The notes: a model not told the origin generated them from the sequence alone. Counted from the first letter of the stretch, positions 37,269-47,325 are shown. The stretch is 64,000 bases of DNA from Blasia pusilla (GCA_050084515.1 CM114272.1:24242001-24306000), one strand, 5' to 3'. Translations and numbers: made by a program.

Positions 37269-38669
37269 TTTCATTTGTGACGACCATAAGTCGCCAAATC
37301 TACAAGAGGAATTCTCGACCTAGTCCAGTATATCTCTTTCATCCCTTTAGCCACAAATATTCTTTCTAAGAAAATTACTGCCTTTTCTTTCAATTCAGGG
37401 GTACCTACTGTAAGTATGTCTAATATGGGACTAATTGCATCAGAACTGTGTAATCACTGTGCTCTAGCCTGCAGAAACTCATCCTCATTGACTAGAGTCT
37501 CAAAAGCTTCTACCGCAGCTTCGGCTGCTGCTCCTCGATCTTCATTGAGCAAGGCGACCAAGCCAGCCACAACATCAACCTCCACTATACATAAATTCGT
37601 CTTTACATCACACCTACCACAATGCGCTTTGCACTTTGGTAACCGACTGTGTCCGTAGCACCACCCTCCTGTAACAGGTTGTACACTTAAAGATGGAGGG
37701 CTCAAAGAAAAAAATTTTGAGGGTTGTCGCCGCTCTTGCTTTTCCCATGATTGTTCCAGAATATAACAATATAACAAGAAGAGCATGAGCATCCAGATTG
37801 GCCAGGGACTGCTGCATCTTTACATTGGATGGTTCTGAGAACGGACCAATGCACCAACAACAGCTTCATTCACCTTTCCACTGCTTATTGTTGATCTCAG
37901 CAAGTTGACAAGAGTTGGTATCACTTGTGCTTCCTCCAGGGCTCTGATGATATTTGGATTATCTTGTGACAGGGACCCCAATATTCCAATCTCTTTGCTA
38001 CCGCACATCCTCTTGCGTGCTACTATTGAGAATGTGCAAAAGAATATGGAATTTTGTTTGGTTGTGCATGTGCTGTGCAATCTCCTCTGAACCACTGTCT
38101 CCTGAAAGATGGTGGAGTATTTGAATGACAAAATCTTGTAGTTCACGGTCCGATCCCTCAACAAGAGGCAATAGCAATGTTATTCCTTGCAAGCTCCTCA
38201 ATTTTCCTCTGATTTGTTTTGCCTCAGGGGTCGCAACTTAACCCAAAAATACATGCAAAAGATGTCTTTGAATGATAAGATGGCTTGCATAATTCTCCTG
38301 AACAGCAAGAAGATTTTCTACAGTCTGTCCTTCGTCTAAAGGAACACCATCACCATCTACGAAGAATGTCATCCCGTCATTTGCGACTCGTGGTGTAAGA
38401 TGGCATTGCATTCTCGTCAAAGCGGCGGGATATCTCGAGAACAAATGGCGTAAAACAACGGAATTCCTCCCGCCGAGCTCGTGACTCTTGATGGTCGGTT
38501 CGAACACAGAGTTTCTGAGAGCGCTCAATGCTGCAGACTTTATTTCAATTTTGTCCAAATCCATCATCCTGACTAGAGGGACTATAGCTCCAAGATTTGC
38601 CAATGTTTCCTTGCTTTCATGTGTTAGCTTCATAGTGGCAAGTGCTTTGACCATAGCCACCTTCAAAAT
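37269..38669 (-). pseudogene. Captured fragment of a PUB43/44-like U-box/armadillo gene
   Basis: Minus-strand segments in correct order match the armadillo-repeat part of plant U-box E3 ligases of the PUB43/PUB44 type. They are KETLANLGAIVPLVRMMDL (about 38610); FFVDGDGVPLDEGQTVENLL (about 38350); GITLLLPLVEGSDRELQDFV; SKEIGILGSLSQDNPNI; VNEAVVGALVR; GTIMGKARAATTLKIF; CKAHCGRCDVKTNLCIVEVD (about 37620); and SDAISPILDILTVGTPELKE, ending near 37270 in IPLVDLATYGRHK. An in-frame TAA at 38238, a frameshift near 38000, and at least two more near 37820 and 37700 break it. The U-box itself is absent, and upstream of 38669 the frame is lost. No introns are visible inside. It lies wholly within the MULE, so I infer capture of a host gene fragment, as in Pack-MULEs. 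It cannot make a working ligase. Confidence 0.8.
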
Positions 38670-39420
38670 GAAGAGCCTCCTCCTATGGAATTCGCTGACT
38701 GCTTGCCTGCTACATGAAGCTCCTCAATCTGCTATAGTGCCCGCATCACTATCTAGTCAGTTCTGATCCGTGCATGCGGTCATCCGGTGCTGCTCATCTA
38801 CTGTGACCAAACTATTATGCTCTTCCAAGCCATTGAATGAAATCAGGAAGTCCCCACAGATTGCTACATTCAAAAATTCATCGAGTTCCGTTGGATTGAA
38901 AGAGATTAGATGGTTCCATGAAAGACGTGAGGGGCTGTGAAGAAAGCTGTAGGAATCGAATTCCTCCTCCGCTTCTTGCTGTTGTTCCCACCGCCGTTGC
39001 TGGTCCCAACAATGCAAATTATACGGCTGTTTCTCTCACACATCGTCTTAGAGGCGAGGGGAAATGCACGTAGTTGAATCCAAGACCGACATCGATTCCC
39101 CAAACTCCTCCTCGTGAATGAAATCCAGCCCTTGCGGAGAATGCAAGACGGACGAGCAAGACAACCGATTCAACCCAACCTCCAAAACTCAGAATATTGT
39201 CCCAAAGTCTACATTACATGTTTCAATAGGTTTGTTCATCCGTGAGACGTACTACTGCTCCACAAGACCAGTCGCATTGCGCAGTATAGTTCAGATCCGC
39301 TACCATAAACCCGCTATAGTGCCTGCTCATCGCTTCAAAATTGATCTGAAACAAGAATCGGACATCTGGGCTAAGCCAGTCCATCTGAGGAGAAAGGAAG
39401 AGAGAAATCGTAGAATCCAA
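38670..39420. other. MULE interior upstream of the captured gene relic, unidentified
   Basis: A minus-strand frame at 38757-39017 encodes an acidic, Gln-rich start followed by unremarkable sequence, possibly 5' sequence of the captured gene. It shows no U-box (no CPI or V-x-DP-type motif), so I do not assign it. Confidence 0.3.
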
Positions 39421-39422
39421 CA

Positions 39423-39438
39423 ACTTAAGCGGCCCCAA
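39423..39438 (+). repeat. Solo copy of the TIR box (cttaagcggcccc)
   Basis: aacttaagcggccccaaaaa at about 39421 matches the TIR box cgcttaagcggccccc at 31352. The flanks do not align convincingly with the TIR, so only the box can be called shared. Confidence 0.55.
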
Positions 39439-39532
39439 AAATAGCAGATTGGGCAAAACTAGAACCACAAACAGTCGAGAAGCAGGGAATGAAGAAAAAG
39501 TAGAGGTGGATTAGTTGCTCTCGTGCGCCTAC

Positions 39533-39660
39533 GCGCCTAATTATGGAGTACGCTCTCGGGCGCCTAATTTTGGGGTACCTGGGGTACGCTATCATGCGCC
39601 TAATTATGGAGTAGACTCTCTTGCACCTAATTTTGCTCTACTCCACACCAGCGCCTAAAC
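39533..39660 (+). repeat. Five short tandem copies of gcgcctaatt(a/t)tggagta
   Basis: Copies start at about 39533, 39560, 39596, 39623 and 39651 (spacing 27-36). Variants include gcgcctaattttggggta and gcacctaattttgctcta. The array starts about 100 bases after the solo TIR box, a layout typical of subterminal repeats of DNA transposons. Confidence 0.7.
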
Positions 39661-41445
39661 CCCCAATCCCTTGGTTTACCTATTCCGCCAGGGCGGAATT
39701 AGATGTAGCGACTGAAGCACCGCATCATCTTCAATTGCGCCTAAGTGGCACTCCGCCGGTGCCACATTAAACTCGTATCGATGAAGTTCTCAATGCGACT
39801 CGGTGGGCTCCCTCCATGCATCTCCCGACATTGTGAGCGTCTTCCGATCCACGCCAGATTACAAACAGCGAGGAATCCATTTCAGTTGATCGAAGCCCTT
39901 GTGTTTGTCAATACGGTTATTATCTGAAGGCGGTAGCTCGGTGTTTCTCAGTGCATTAGGAAGGCCCGGACGCAAGGCCTAATGTAACAGCCAAGTTCTA
40001 CAGAACGACGATTATGTGCAACAAGAAAATGCTGCTTAACCTCGACATAGGGAAGACGACTGGATGCTCGACCAAGACGCTCTACAATCGTCAAGTACTC
40101 AGACGGTTGGTGCGCTTACACCTTTTGCTAATGTCCGCTTGTTTTGAATGGAAAAAAAACTAGCTCGGCTCATTTCACCAGCCTAGAAAACACTGGATTT
40201 TCTCATTCTTGGTGCCGCTGCTGCAAGGTGACCACGTAGTCTCTGAGCGATTCTTTGGCCCCAAGAAGGCAAATGAAATTAGATGCAGAGTTCCTTCCTT
40301 ATCAAGTATCGTGAGCTTTACAATCACTATGGTACTCCAATTTTCACCATGATGTAGGTGGAGAAATGCATTTGCCCATTAATGACCTGATTAGCGAACT
40401 CTTCATTGGGCAAGAGATGATGTGATGCAGGGCAAATTCGAGATGAACCTTTACTTTTCATTCTACAATAAGCTTACCTCAACATCTGAATGGTCAATCT
40501 TGAATAAAGACCCTGAGTGGTGAGAGCTCATGGTCGCGTTCAGAGGTGGATATCGCTTAGTTCTTGTAAATCAAAATGTTGTGCAGCATTTGTTTGAAAG
40601 GATCTTTCTTTTCAGAGACAGAGATTCAAATGAGGTTCTTAAAGAGTACTGGGGATCACCTGTGATGCCCATTCACAATCGTTCGTTACATATGTGGGAT
40701 GCCTCAAATGCTTTTATAAAGGTGAGCTTCTAAACGAATTATGCAAATGCCTCCCCTCATTTTAATTGCTTGTAGGTATTTGAAGGTTAGCCATCCTTTG
40801 TTGAGACTTAGAGGTTATTCCACGAGTTCATCAGTATCTGAATGAATGAAAGCACTCAGATGGTTTGGTAACGACCATCTTGAAATTCGGATCATCAATG
40901 CAACTCATCAGCTTCTTCCGATCTAGCCAGCCAAACCTTCTGAACTAGTAGTAACTTGAGACAGCATGTGACTTTGGGATTAGAGTAATGTTGGATCATG
41001 TGGGAGTTAATAAAACTCTTGTAGTGTGCACACCATCAGCAGATGAGGGCAAAAGTTTAGAGGTGTGAATACCCTGGCATTGCAATAGCCTCGTGACAAA
41101 ACCAATATAGTGTTCACTTGTCCTCTCACCCTCAACATTCAAAGAGTCAAGATCTGTGAATCTTCGGCCTGCCTCCGGAGAAACAGCATCTGAATCAATG
41201 GGTTTAGGGATGCGAAGAGAAACAACATCTGATTGGTCATTCTTGAATCAAGACCTTCACCTCGCACTGTGATAACGGCTCTTTACAGAGACCGAAGTTC
41301 TGTGGCTCCTTAACATAGGCTAAAGTGGCACTAAAGGATCTCATGATTTATTCATAAAGGTGCAGAGATATTCGTTGAAAGGTGCAGAGGTTTAGGCGCA
41401 ATTTTTTGCAAGGAAGGTGCAAGTTTGCCGTTGATATTGCTGCAG
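39661..41445. other. MULE interior, possible upstream exons of the following ORF
   Basis: A plus-strand frame at 40530-40733 (GGYRLVLVNQNVVQHLFERI) ends at AAG|GTGAGC, a good splice donor at 40721. It could be an upstream exon of the gene that starts at 41446. Nothing else is recognisable. Confidence 0.3.
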
Positions 41446-42615
41446 GTATTCTATGGTCGAAGACTATCCGCTTGAGGATGTTAAATACAAGCTCGACTTT
41501 GCAAAGCTAGATCACAATGTCGACAAAGAAAAACTTCGAGCCATGGGTATTCAGGGCATATGGAAGGTGTCTTGGGCAGAATGTGATAAAAAAATGGTAA
41601 ACCATTTCTTAAGCATTTTCAACCCCAATACATCTGAGGGGATCATAAGAGGAGGGTATACTGGAAATGTGCAAGAGTACTCTCTGTGTGTGTCACTTGA
41701 GCTCATAGCAAAAGCGTTTGAATTCAGAAATGTGGGGTCCTACTTGTCCATGGAGAGGCAACACACGGATCAAGAAGAGCCAACTCTTTATCGAAAGTAT
41801 CTTACTAAGATAGAGAAAACAAGCCATGGTTATAGGCATTGCTTTGTTGTGCCACAATCTTTTAGGCTCATTTTGACCCAATTGAATTGTTGCTTTCACA
41901 TGAAAGCGAATCCCGAGTGTGTTCCAGCAAGCATGCTATCCCTGGCATGTCGGGCTTGGGAAGGGAAACAAGTGGATTGGGCCACATATGTCTATCGCAA
42001 GCTGATGCTTGACATCAAGGGGGTATTGCGACCTAGAGCCAAGAAGGAAAAACAGAGAGAAAGTGGAGTGGGGGTGTTGTTGAACATCTTGTTCAATCAC
42101 GGGGATGAAACGCCTGAGGTGGTAACCGTTGCAGTTGCAAAGCTCATCGCCTTCCCTGATGGAACACGACCAGACAGCCGATTGGGGCAAGGTGATGGAA
42201 GTACTACACAGCAAGATCCACATGAATTGCAACTGAAAACTACAGGCCGGGCAGTTACTAGGGCTAAAGGAAAACGTGCATGCTATTCAGCTAGGGCTTC
42301 TAATGATCATGAAGAGACGTCAGGACCTCTGTTCATAAAACTGAAAATTCCATAGAGGAAAAGAAATGAGAATGTTGATGTCCATCATGAGAGAGTTCCA
42401 GATTCTAAGGATAATTCTGACTTTGTGTCTCCCCCGCACAAAGCAAGGAGGAAAAAAAAGGCGCATAAGGAAGATGGAATGAATGACACCCTGCGCCAAG
42501 AATCTAATTACAGCAAAGTAAGCTTTTTCTTTCTTTGGACCTTTCATATAAGAGCTACTTCGTTCTTTTCGACAAATTTTCACAGCTTTGACTAATGTCA
42601 TCTCCCTCCACAGCC
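41446..42615 (+). CDS. Element-borne protein of unknown function
   Basis: A 300-codon frame (ATG 41453, stop TAG 42353-42355) follows a good acceptor (gatattgctgcag, 41445). It encodes a mixed alpha-helical type of protein with IRGGYTGNVQEYSLCVSLEL and LTQLNCCFHMKANPECVPAS in the middle and a Lys/Arg-rich second half. After the TAG the same frame continues (RKRNENVDV... RRKKKAHKEDG) to a donor-like AAA|GTAAGC at about 42519. A good acceptor at 42615 (ccctccacag) suggests further exons. I recognise no domain. Its place inside the MULE and the basic, then acidic composition suggest an accessory transposon gene or a captured host gene. The internal TAG suggests decay. Confidence 0.5.
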
Positions 42616-42992
42616 TTCAAAACGTCAAAGCTCAAGTTTAGTGCGCGAGGGCATCTAGAGTGGGGCTGCATCAGAGGAGCAAGTGTTATTATCCACATCC
42701 TTCTTTCTGCTGTATAATTCTTTCATTGCGGCTATTTCTTCTCGGTTATTTACAGTTGCGGATGATTTTTTATTTATCATGGCTACTTTCACTTCATGGT
42801 GACTATTTAGAGTTTCGTGAGTTTCACTTTCCTGTCCTGCTGGTTGTTTACAGTTGCGGATATTTACACTTGGTTGCGGTTATTCTCGGCTCAAGGCGGC
42901 ACTTTACATGTTCTTGCGGCTAAATTCAGATTTGTTTTTGTGGATGGTTTGGTTAGGGGGAAGGGCTAACTGCAAGGCCTCGACGGCCTAAG

Positions 42993-44543
42993 TTGACAAT
43001 AAGTAGGTTGGGCATCACCAACACGGTGCCGAAGGTGGAGTTCCCGCTTCTTGAAGGGGAGAAGGCGTATGATAAGCAGATTGCTAGAAAGATGAAGGAG
43101 GAAATCACCCCTGCAGATGGTGGTGCTGCTCGTGATTCTAGACAAGTACTTCAAACCAATGTAGAGAATGTAGTACAGAGTCAAGATGCTATAGTTAAGG
43201 TGCTAGACGAGTTAAGGCAAGAATTGAAGGAGAAGAGAGCAAGCAGGGAAGAGAGAGATATAGTAGCATATGTCATAAATCTGGATGGCAGTGATTCAGA
43301 TGAAGGCCTTGGGAAGGCCCCGAGTTTGGCTATGTCCAGCCCTCATGTTCCAGCTTCACCCACCGGAGATGATGGAGTTCAACATACCAACCAGCAAGAC
43401 CATACTATTGACAATCTGGAGTGGCATTCACATGCATTTGCAAGTATTACAATGTCTGATTGGAATACGCAACGACTTGCAGCATCAGGAACTTGGGGTC
43501 TTCCTACAGGATCCCAATGGGGTCCGGGGGGGGATGACGCAGAAGCAGCTATAGAGGGAGGCAAGAAAGAAAATGTTTTTAAACCTACAACGTGCACTCC
43601 TACGGACGCTACAACTGAGGCAAGGGGAGAGGAAGGAGTTCCATAGAGGAATGAAAGAGAGGGAGTTTCGAAGCCAACAAATGTGAAAACACTATTATTG
43701 GACCGAGATAGCCAAACAGCAGAGACGATGCTTGTCGGTAGGGGTTCTCAAACGGCTGATCTGATCATGATTGAAAGGGATGTGCAAACGTTTCATGCTT
43801 TGCTCATCACAAGGGGTTCTCGAACAAATGAGGCACACCTCATTAATAGATTATGCCAAACTGAGATCGTTCTAAGACTGGATTAGGGAGTGCAAACATG
43901 CAAAGGGAGTGGAGAACGGCTCATGGTCACCCGGGGCTCGCAGTATGAGGTTGTACAAGTGGTCACTCGACTTTGCTAGACAAACACCATCTATTCTCAT
44001 GATCAACAAGTGCAAACAGAATTACATCCCATCGTGCTAGATGGGTATACTCAAACCGAGGGTCGTTACTTCTCATATTATGATGATATTGGTGGTGTCA
44101 AACGAAGACCACAATTGCTAAGTGAAGAGTATTGGTACTCAGGTGAAGGGGTTGAGGAGAATGGTGGTTGTGAATGGCGGTTAATTAACCTGCGATCGAA
44201 GGCAAATCGTTCAATACCTGGCAATATCATGGACCCATCTTGTCCTGAAGGTGTGTATGTTCCATCTAAGAAGTTACTGGGCAGGAGAGTTCGAGATGCG
44301 TCCGGAGCAAATGATGGGAACGCACACTTTGAGAAAGTTAGTGGAGAAGATTCACATGAACCATCAACCATTGAGGTGAAGAAATTCATAAAACTCATCC
44401 CTGACCTGGAACTATTTACAGTTGAATGTCACTTGTGCTTACGGCTACTTTCCAAGGAGTCCAGATCTTGGCTACTTTGTGTGGTGGCGGCTATTTACAG
44501 ATTTCTATGGTGGCGACTATTTATCGATGTTACTTATGGTTAG
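42993..44543 (+). pseudogene. Long frame with coiled coil and nine tandem 'QT' repeats, three TAG stops
   Basis: One frame runs from 42993 to 44543, broken only by TAG at 43644, 43884 and 43977. Its first part is charged and helical (VVQSQDAIVKVLDELRQELK, about residues 55-80), which looks like a coiled coil. From about 43689 to 44065 it carries about nine repeats of roughly 12 residues: a hydrophobic triplet, an Arg-Gly/Asp pair and Gln-Thr, as in LLLDRDSQT, MLVGRGSQT, IMIERDVQT, RLCQT, GVQT, QQVQT and GYTQT. Such x-(S/T/V)-Q-T arrays with about 12-residue spacing are the known layout of multivalent LC8/DYNLL docking sites, for example in yeast Nup159. Function here is inference. Two of the stops fall inside the repeats, and one (LC*T) stands exactly where LCQT is expected. 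No known transposon domain is seen. Confidence 0.55.
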
Positions 44544-45000
44544 GACCTACTGCATTGTGGCTATATTAAGGAGGCCAGATCTTGGCTAGCTTGCGGCTAT
44601 TGACACAGAGCATGACCTTGTTTATGGTTTATGTAGAGTGCTAAGCTGGTCGTTGGTTCTCCTAGAAGATTGTTAATGTAAATGGACTCCTATTTATGTG
44701 GTGGCGGCTATTTACTGATTTCTGTGGTGGCGGCTATTTATCGATGTTACTTGTAGTTAGCACCTAGTGCATTGTGGCTAAATTAAGGAATCAGGATCTT
44801 GGTTACTTTGCGGCTATTGACACACAACATGACCTTGTTCTTTTCTAGTATATGTAGAGTGCTTAGCTCGTCATTGGATACATAGTAGATGTACATGTAC
44901 ATGGACTCCTATTTCTGTGGTGGCGGCTATTTACAGATTTATGTGGTATATTGATGTTACTTGTGGTTCGCGCCTATTGCATTGTGGTTACACTAAGGTT
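44481..45000 (+). repeat. About 2.4 tandem copies of a 218-bp unit
   Basis: Copies start with gtggtggcggctatttac at 44481, 44698 and 44917 (periods 217 and 219). Shared landmarks are tatttatcgatgttactt, gcattgtgg, gcggctattgacac, catgaccttgtt and atggactcctattt. The third copy is truncated and has a short deletion. The array begins in the 3' part of the preceding frame and runs into non-coding DNA. Confidence 0.85.
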
Positions 45001-45163
45001 GAGATGGAGCGTGTTTCGTCAATAATACATCTTGTTCTTGCGGGTAGGTAGAGCTTTGTTAATGTTTTATAGAGGGCAGCGGAGCATATTTACAACACCA
45101 AGGTCTATTAACATTTACATGTTGGATGTTGTAGAGGTAATCTGAGAGTGCTTATGAGGGCCC

Positions 45164-45723
45164 TTGCGGCTATATACAGTTACCATTGGATTGCCACAGT
45201 ACTTACGACAATGTGTACTCCTCATTTTGGTTGTGGTGTTTCTTGTGCATGATACCAAGGAAGAAAATGATCTACCAACTTCATCAATACAACAAAATGA
45301 AGCAGAGATTGTTGATGAGCGGATATTCCAACTCTGCATGGAATATGTAGGTGTGAAACCGGAACATTCCTTGCATCTACATTCTTTGGGAGGAAAAAAA
45401 TTGATCGAAAGGAAAGAAGCTTGGCTAGACTAGACAAGTATTTAGATGTTCTTGAAAATAGACACACGACTTTGATATGTGAGAGGGAGGAACTATACCC
45501 AAACCTAGGACTATCAGGTTGTGAATCGGCAGGATTATGGTTGGAGGCATTGGAAAGGGTATCCGGCATGAGAGAGTCTATTTCGAGGAGTTCAACATTT
45601 CACAGTGAACTCTTTAAGATGTTAGGAATCTCAACAGAAGAAGGAGACGAGGAATCCGCCCGAGCAAATGCTCTTAAGGAAATAGGGAGATTGAAGAGAC
45701 TTGCAAAAAGTCCTACAAGGTGA
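45164..45723 (+). CDS. Element-borne acidic/helical protein fragment, unknown function
   Basis: Two overlapping frames, 45164-45433 and 45421-45723, probably form one product separated by a frame change near 45425. They read SSIQQNEAEIVDERIFQLCM and then ARLDKYLDVLENRHTTLICE, ending EEGDEESARANALKEIGRLK. The product is largely helical and charged. It may be the last exons of the QT-repeat gene, since it is the next open stretch on the same strand in the MULE. No family is recognised. Confidence 0.35.
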
Positions 45724-46021
45724 TAGTACATCATTGTATACAATCTAATGTTTTAATACAACTTTTTGAGAAATTTACGAGGATATATGTTTCCGTATGC
45801 ATATTATCCCTAAGATTCATGGGTGCTACATTTAATGAGCAACATTTGACAAATCTATCTATTTCTCTTTAGTCGCACTCTATTTCTCTTTAGCCGCATT
45901 TTCTCTATAGCAAATAGCTCACAATGACGGTTGTTCTAGCCGCATGAGCCTATACAGCAAAAAATATGATAGAAGATTTTATTATTAAAGCGAGTACATA
46001 ACACACATCACGAAACTCTTT

Positions 46022-46900
46022 TCAGTAAGATGCAATATTTGGTTCGTGACGAAGGGCTTCCTTCAAGATAACTATCAAGCTACTATTAACCGCATGTGAT
46101 GAGGCGAGCCCATTGCGAACTTCTTCGAGCTGCGTATGAAGGAGATGGACCTTTGCCACTTTGTCCTCAATTTTCATTTGCACGCCTTCAGCTTGATGTA
46201 GGACAGACTTGAGAATAGCATGCAAGTCATCTTGCGGACTTTCACTAAGATTATGTCCTCTTAGACAACTAGTCACAACTTCGACAAATGGTAATGGAAT
46301 GCTATCACCCGTGATGATCACGGCTAACATTAACCACAAGTGGGAGGGACTTCTTGGGTGGGAGGAGGTTCCGGGTGGCTGTATGAAGAATACTCTCACA
46401 AGCTCATGGCCTATGCTCCATAAGAAACATCCAAAGACCAGTGGATTGTGCTTGAACATGAAGAACTTGCTCGTCCATACTCATCTTGTCAAATTCAACT
46501 GCAGACATTCCCATCAAGGCATCACTACCTTGCCAAACGATGAATTTGTGAAGGTTCTGTAGTTGGTACTCATCAGCATCCTGATCAATTAAATGCACGA
46601 AAAACATCCACTTTTTCACTGATCCGTGTTCGCCACATACATGATCAATACCTCATCGTATGTTTCCACGTGGCTCAACTGTTCTATTGCAATTTCCCAT
46701 GACCCTTTTCCCTCTAAATGCACATGCGGGATATGTATAGCGTCTTGTATCATTCGAAATAACTTGCACAACCCTACCATTCACCCAAGTGGGAGGGAAC
46801 CCCGTCTCCGATGACCTGTCATTGTCCAAAGTACTCAGCTTGGACACGGGCAAGTCTCCACGCCGAGGAAACATTGCAGCGATTTCTAATCTGAATACTT
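46022..46900 (-). pseudogene. Possible RPA-like OB-fold fragment, decayed
   Basis: Minus-strand pieces in order: FPPTWVNGRVVQVISN and TYPACAFRGKRVMGNCNRTV (46870-46655), then, after a TGA and a frame change, KKWMFFVHLIDQDADEYQLQ and GSDALMGMSAVEFDKMS (46620-46440). A 'YPAC' zinc site followed by 'D...L.....LMGMSA.E' resembles the zinc-bearing OB-fold (DBD-C) of replication protein A large subunit relatives. A separate frame at 46459-46022 follows, with a helical charged end. The similarity is partial, and cysteine spacing is not canonical, so a different OB-fold protein or chance is possible. It lies on the opposite strand to the ORFs before it and just inside the right TIR, so it may be a second captured fragment. 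Confidence 0.4.
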
Positions 46901-47235
46901 GGCACCCAAGTAGCCACTCTGTATTTAGCCGAAGCTCTCAATTCAAGCTCTGAAACACCCTACATGCGTTGTCGCCCTAAAGTCTTTTCCACATGATCAC
47001 CTCCGTCTCCTACATGACTCTCGAACAGACCCCTCGATTAGGAATGATACTACTCTCAAACTAAATTATATTTACGTATTTAGACGCAGGTTTCTCTTGC
47101 GGCGAAATAACTATCTTTCCCGCCATTTGCTATTGGGTGTCAGGCCTCCTACTACCTACTGCGACCACGCGCTATGAGAACAACACCGATTCTGCCGGTG
47201 CTGACACAAATCCTTACCTGTTGGAGACCGTAAAA

Positions 47236-47316
47236 GGGCCTCTTAAGTGAAAATAGTTGGAGTGGGGTTGCCCTAGGCACAAAAGATCGATTGGGGGCCG
47301 CTTAAGCGAATATCTT
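47236..47316 (-). repeat. MULE terminal inverted repeat, right
   Basis: Reverse complement starts aagatattcgcttaagcggc and matches the left end with five mismatches over 81 positions. Confidence 0.93.
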
Positions 47317-47325
47317 GAAAAGAAG
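47317..47325 (+). repeat. Target site duplication, right copy (gaaaagaag)
   Basis: Identical to 31335-31343 and directly adjacent to the right TIR. Confidence 0.9.

Larger units (their letters stand above)
31344..47316. mobile_element. 15,973-bp Mutator-like element with 81-bp TIRs
   Basis: The ends at 31344-31424 and 47236-47316 are inverted repeats with 76 of 81 positions identical by eye, and a perfect 9-bp duplication flanks them. Both features are diagnostic of Mutator-like elements (MULEs). Inside lie MULE transposase segments: a catalytic part on the minus strand at 32.5-33.8 kb and a SWIM zinc-finger part on the plus strand at 34.1-35.5 kb. There are also a captured U-box/armadillo gene relic (37.3-38.7 kb), further ORFs of unknown type (41.4-45.7 kb) and a possible OB-fold relic (46.0-46.9 kb). 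Every coding segment I recognise is broken, so the element is now non-autonomous. The high similarity of the two ends argues that insertion was not very ancient. It sits in Helitron-derived sequence. Confidence 0.92.
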
